Source: Mucidula mucida
Lineage: Eukaryota; Basidiomycota; Agaricomycetes; Agaricales; Physalacriaceae
Assembly (NCBI GenBank): GCA_015501055.1
Contig: JADNYV010000550.1
Location: 1-22,558, forward strand
Reading direction: 5' to 3'
Length of the DNA stretch: 22,558 nucleotides
The notes beneath the pieces were generated by a model. The model saw only the letters and a list, made by a program, of their open reading frames with translations. It had not been told where the DNA came from and did no database searches. The number at the start of each line of letters is the position of its first letter. Position 1 is the first letter of the stretch. Position numbers and translations under genes: made by a program. Positions 18,905 through 22,558 of the stretch are shown here, one piece after another.

Positions 18905-21900
18905 TTAAATAATCTCATTTATATGATGGTCAGCATAATTACTTACATAGAAAGCTTTAAATACGTCTAATGTATGATGGTACTCAAGCTTACGCGGTAT
19001 TTTAGTCTTACCAAACATGGGCAACAGATGGGCGGCGCGAATGAGAGTCTCCAAATGAATGACCGACAGTACAGGCCGTCCCCCAGGATAATGCTCCGGC
19101 TTCACAACCCACATCCCCGTCGTGGCATCTGGGCGAGTCCCATGCTTCTTATACCACTGAACCAGCGCACACGGAAATGTCCGGCTCCCGTGTGTGAACG
19201 AGAAGAGCAGAAATACACGGACGACACTGAGCCCAGCAAAGCCCGGCTGTGCAGGATCCGTGACAACAAGTGCGCAGTCTCGATGTGCATGATGATCACG
19301 CCAAGACGGTGTTGAGCGAATCTGTTCGCGCTTCATGCCACGGATTCCAGAGATATCACTAGGCGCGTAGAAGGAAGCAACTGCCGAATGGAAGACATAG
19401 ACTTTGGATGTGATGGGGGGCAGCGCGAAATATGAACCTCTTCTGATGGCGGGTCACCATCGAGCCGAAGCTGATCATAGAGGAACCGTCGTGCCAGGTC
19501 TGGTAAATCCGGCTGGCGTATCCTCTCAGCGAGAAGTTGAAGATTCCGCGGATACAGCTTTACAGGCTCTAAATGTTTGGTTGAGGATGATATTTAAGTT
19601 TTGAGGATGAACAAGCTTACCACGTGTCACCGCCAACTTGACCTCCGCCATAACCGGACCATCCACTGCACCCTCATCAGCGGCATCAACCTCAAACGGA
19701 TCTGGCGGCGGCGGATGTCCAGGTGGTGCAAGCCCAACAGTAGCTAACTCCATGTTGAGTGCATAGAGTTTGTCGAGTCGTTGATTGGTGAGGAGCATTT
19801 GACCCAATGCTCGGTTTCTGCTCGAACGTCTCCAAGGGCGCTTAACGGCGGTGATGTGTTGGGATTCAGTTATTGATGAGCACAGGCCGTTGGGAGCGCC
19901 GAACTCTTCAATATGACGCCATAATGCACTAGAGAGTGTTGGCGAGGGAGAGAGATAGTCTTACGAACACCGGTTTCGATGAAGACCTTGCGAAGGGAGT
20001 GAAAGCGGGCAAGTGCAATATCCAGAGACTTGAGGGTGTCCTTGTCGTAATCATTCCGCCGAATGAGGTATGTGAAGTCGATTAAGGCAGCAACACATTG
20101 AGTCATTTCAGCTGGAATGTAGTCGGCAATGGCGGGAATGAAAATCTAACAAGGATCAGATCGTGTGACAAGTGGAAGAAAAAACATACCTTCATCAACG
20201 CCTTGGAATCGTCGCCGGTCCATTGCTTGAATCGGCAACCATGTGGAAAGTGTCGGAGTCCAGGAAACTCTGGAGTAACTGCAAGTCTGAGAAGTGGTTG
20301 CTAGGCAATTAGATGAGGTGCGAGGGATGACTGAGTTACTTACCGGCGATTGACATCGTTCATAATGCGCCCAGCTTCGTCCTTTCCATGTGTAAGAACA
20401 AGATATTCCTGAATCCACTCAACCAGATGGTCTTTGAATGTTCCTTTGACGACTTGATGCAAAATGTCCGACATAATGATCTCGTATATATCAGCACGCG
20501 GGAAGGATGCCGTGAAGGGCTACCAAGTTATGAGAACGCAATCCAAATGCATATATAAATATGTACCTTAACATTCGCATCGACACCATAGTTGTCCCAT
20601 AATGTGCGCCGGTCGTCAGCAAGCTCGGCAATGAGAGTATCTGTGAGATCCTGTGTGCGTCGCCCAGCTGGGGTGTCGAGTTCACCTGGCAGTGCAGTAC
20701 ATCTAGGAACAATGAGTATCAAGTTGAAATACACTACGGCACACTTACTTTGGACACCAACCAGATACTATGCACGTCAACAAAACCTGCTCTGGGTAAT
20801 CGGCGATGTAACCACCGAGATCATAGATGATTTGGCGGTAATGGCCATCCGAACAGAGACGAATGACAGGTGTAGTCATGGCGGCCTTGAGAGGCTAAAG
20901 GATCCTCGCATGGACTTGTGGAAGAGATGTTCTTGAAAATACGAAAGGCGCGCTATTATCGTCAACGCGATCGCCTTCGATAGGTAAATAGACGTAACTC
21001 TGAGTGTGAGAGAGCGTACCTTTAGGTATTGCCAGGAATCCAATTGGTACGACACCATTACGGTGTCCCCGCCGTGCACTGTTGTGCAGATTGCTGATAC
21101 TGAGGTATAGAGGCCAATATTCGACATTGCCGTCCCTACGGAGACCGTCGTTTTGTCGCTGCCCAGGACAATGTATACAACCATGGCGCCCTCATTGGAA
21201 GGTCTTCGGCATAGATCGTGTCCTAGAAGATGTAAGAAACACAATACTAATCAGAAAACGACCAAACTTACAGCGTGTCTCCAGGCAAAATTTCCAGACA
21301 TATAATCTGACCACCGACGCATATCGTCACAATCCGTCTCAATGTATGGCGAGGGATCGAAAGAGTCGGCGAAGTCGGGATTAGCTAGAATATTCCGAAC
21401 GACGACGTCGGGATCTTGATACCAAATCTCGTACGTCTCCGTCTGCCAGACTGGTGCACTCTCTGGGAGATTTACGCATGGCTCGCTGATGAAGCACTTC
21501 CAGGGCGAACTACCGTAAGGGATGTCATCAATGGCTGTATAGAGTGCTTTTGCACTTGCAAATGGTCCCTCGCCGCCCGCGTTCGCCATAGCGTCGGCAA
21601 AGATTTCCAAGAGCTCGTTGTGCGGGCTTCCGATAGTTCCGCCTTGCGAAATGTGAATCAGCAAGGCGGAACTGCACATCATCCGCGAAGGGCTCATAAG
21701 GATTCTCGGAATGGGTGCGAGCATCCGGCGGAGTGCAGCAGGTAGGTATTGGCATCGATGTCACAAGGAGTACTGGTATCAAGCAAGGTCAACAAGCGGT
21801 ATAATAAAGAGATCACTACATTGCTTACCAGTCATGAATGGATGATGAATCCAATGGATACGAGGTGGAGGATTTCCGGCTCGTCTGGCGCGTCTGCGAT

Positions 21901-22158
21901 GGGTAACGAGGGGACTATCCTCAAGGTCATCAGGAGGACCATCCATATCAATGTCTTTGTCAACGCTGTGATCGGACAAGGAGCGCGCATCATCGGAGGC
22001 GGGTTCGTTAGGAGGTGCTGAGATGCTGGTGGATGATTGGGTGATGGCGGCATGAATGGCGTTGACGTGCTGCGTACGCCAGATGCATTCCAAAAGTGTC
22101 GGCCACAGCCATGAGGACATAGAAATCTGCGCGTCGTCTTGTACTTGATGGTGTCCAT
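18905..22158 (-). pseudogene. Plavaka transposase, inverted copy with many frameshifts
   Basis: This is the same nine-exon gene in reverse, with the shared TAG at 20895-20897. Additional one-base losses shift the frame in at least five exons: C7 to C6 near 19419, TT to T near 19923, and several losses in 20900-22100, for example in GGG, CCCCC and AAAA runs. The finger exon is shifted in the middle of its zinc motif, after FWNASG. The last exon (18905-19336) is identical to the left copy. The losses look like sequence errors rather than decay, so the real copy may match the left arm. Confidence 0.85.
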
Positions 22159-22290
22159 ATCAACGTTGAGAGCAATGGCAAGGTGGAGGCCTGTTGATAG
22201 GAGTTAGTGGGCCGTATCTATTGGAAAAAGAAAACGTGTGCTTACCGATCAGCACAATTTTCATCGGCAGTCCAACTATCCGCCACGACC

Positions 22291-22558
22291 ATGCCCCCAG
22301 TGCCTTCAAGACCTCCGGCGCAGGAAAAGATGGCCACTCGGGGAAGAAGGTCACTGTTCCTGACCACCTCATCCCTCGCACGCGCGAAGAACAGCGAGAA
22401 AAGCGCGAGCGAGAGCAGAGCAAAGATGGTGAACGAAAGGTAGCTGCAGCCGCCGCAAAGCGCCAAAAGCAGAATCAAGCCGTCGCTCGCATCGCAGCAG
22501 CTGAGGATGAGCAGGCTAAAAGGATTAGGAGGTTAGTTTTATTGCATCTCAGCGAATA
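22291..22558 (+). pseudogene. Plavaka accessory gene, inverted copy, 5' end only
   Basis: It starts MPPVPSRPPAQEKMATRG, as in the left copy, then loses one G of a five-G run near 22339 and shifts frame. The coiled-coil coding sequence continues to about 22530 and the window ends in the first intron. At the splice region it has AAAA where the left copy has AAAAA, so the in-frame TAG of the left copy is not in frame here, yet exon 2 would still be out of phase. Confidence 0.75.

Larger units (their letters stand above)
18748..22558 (-). mobile_element. Inverted second copy of Plavaka, partial in window
   Basis: Position x here corresponds to 37332 minus x in the left arm near the centre, drifting to 37312 minus x at the window end. 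The drift is the sum of about 20 one-base losses in this arm. I saw one substitution (in TTTCGAAATC versus TTTTGAAATC, left-arm sense). The arm begins at TGTAGAAGGG and lacks the outer 20 bases of the inverted end. It carries the same transposase nonsense codon. It is either a second insertion, a fold-back duplication of the first, or an assembly artefact. Confidence 0.85.

Noticed and set aside
18748..22558. Right-arm open frames as separate genes
   Set aside because: They are fragments of the inverted transposase and accessory gene created by one-base losses.
1..22558. CRISPR arrays, bacterial operons or phage genes
   Set aside because: No regularly spaced repeats, and the spliced genes and element types are fungal.

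Overview
The window is eukaryotic and looks like an Agaricomycete (basidiomycete fungus). The basis is many short GT-AG introns of about 45-65 bases, a Plavaka-family DNA transposon (a family expanded in Agaricomycetes), and a NADAR protein with fungal-style Cys-rich N-terminal modules. No species can be named from the sequence alone. Gene models were spliced by eye, so exon ends are proposals.

Layout. 1-2625 is AT-rich, repeat-rich DNA with no convincing gene. 2626-8010 is a complete Ty1/Copia LTR retrotransposon on the minus strand, with 238-base LTRs, a perfect AAGGG target duplication, a primer site matching the initiator-tRNA anticodon arm, a polypurine tract, and one gag-pol frame broken only by two nonsense codons. 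8011-8978 is non-coding apart from a short fold-back repeat. 8979-11278 holds host-like minus-strand genes: a weak small model, an unrecognised 164-residue protein, and a spliced gene for a NADAR-domain protein with Cys-rich modules (NADAR-1).

A second, paralogous NADAR gene (NADAR-2) follows. It is cut inside a Trp codon by a complete 6.76-kb Plavaka transposon at 11842-18604. Its 3' exons lie at 11494-11841 and the next upstream exon is stranded at 18605-18718. The transposon has matching inverted ends, clusters of TATAGAC subterminal motifs, an imperfect 3-bp target duplication, and two divergent genes: a conserved protein of unknown function (minus) and the Plavaka transposase (plus, 9 exons, 957 codons). 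The transposase carries a TAG nonsense codon.

From 18748 to the window end the sequence is an almost exact inverted copy of 14754-18584, separated by 163 bases. The differences seen are one substitution and about 20 single-base deletions, nearly all in homopolymers and all in the right arm. The right arm also lacks the outermost 20 bases of the transposon end and shares the same nonsense codon. This looks more like a fold-back (palindromic) duplication, real or a chimeric long-read artefact, than a second independent insertion. The outcome is readable just beyond the window: the palindrome either stops at the transposon end or continues into the NADAR and Copia sequence.
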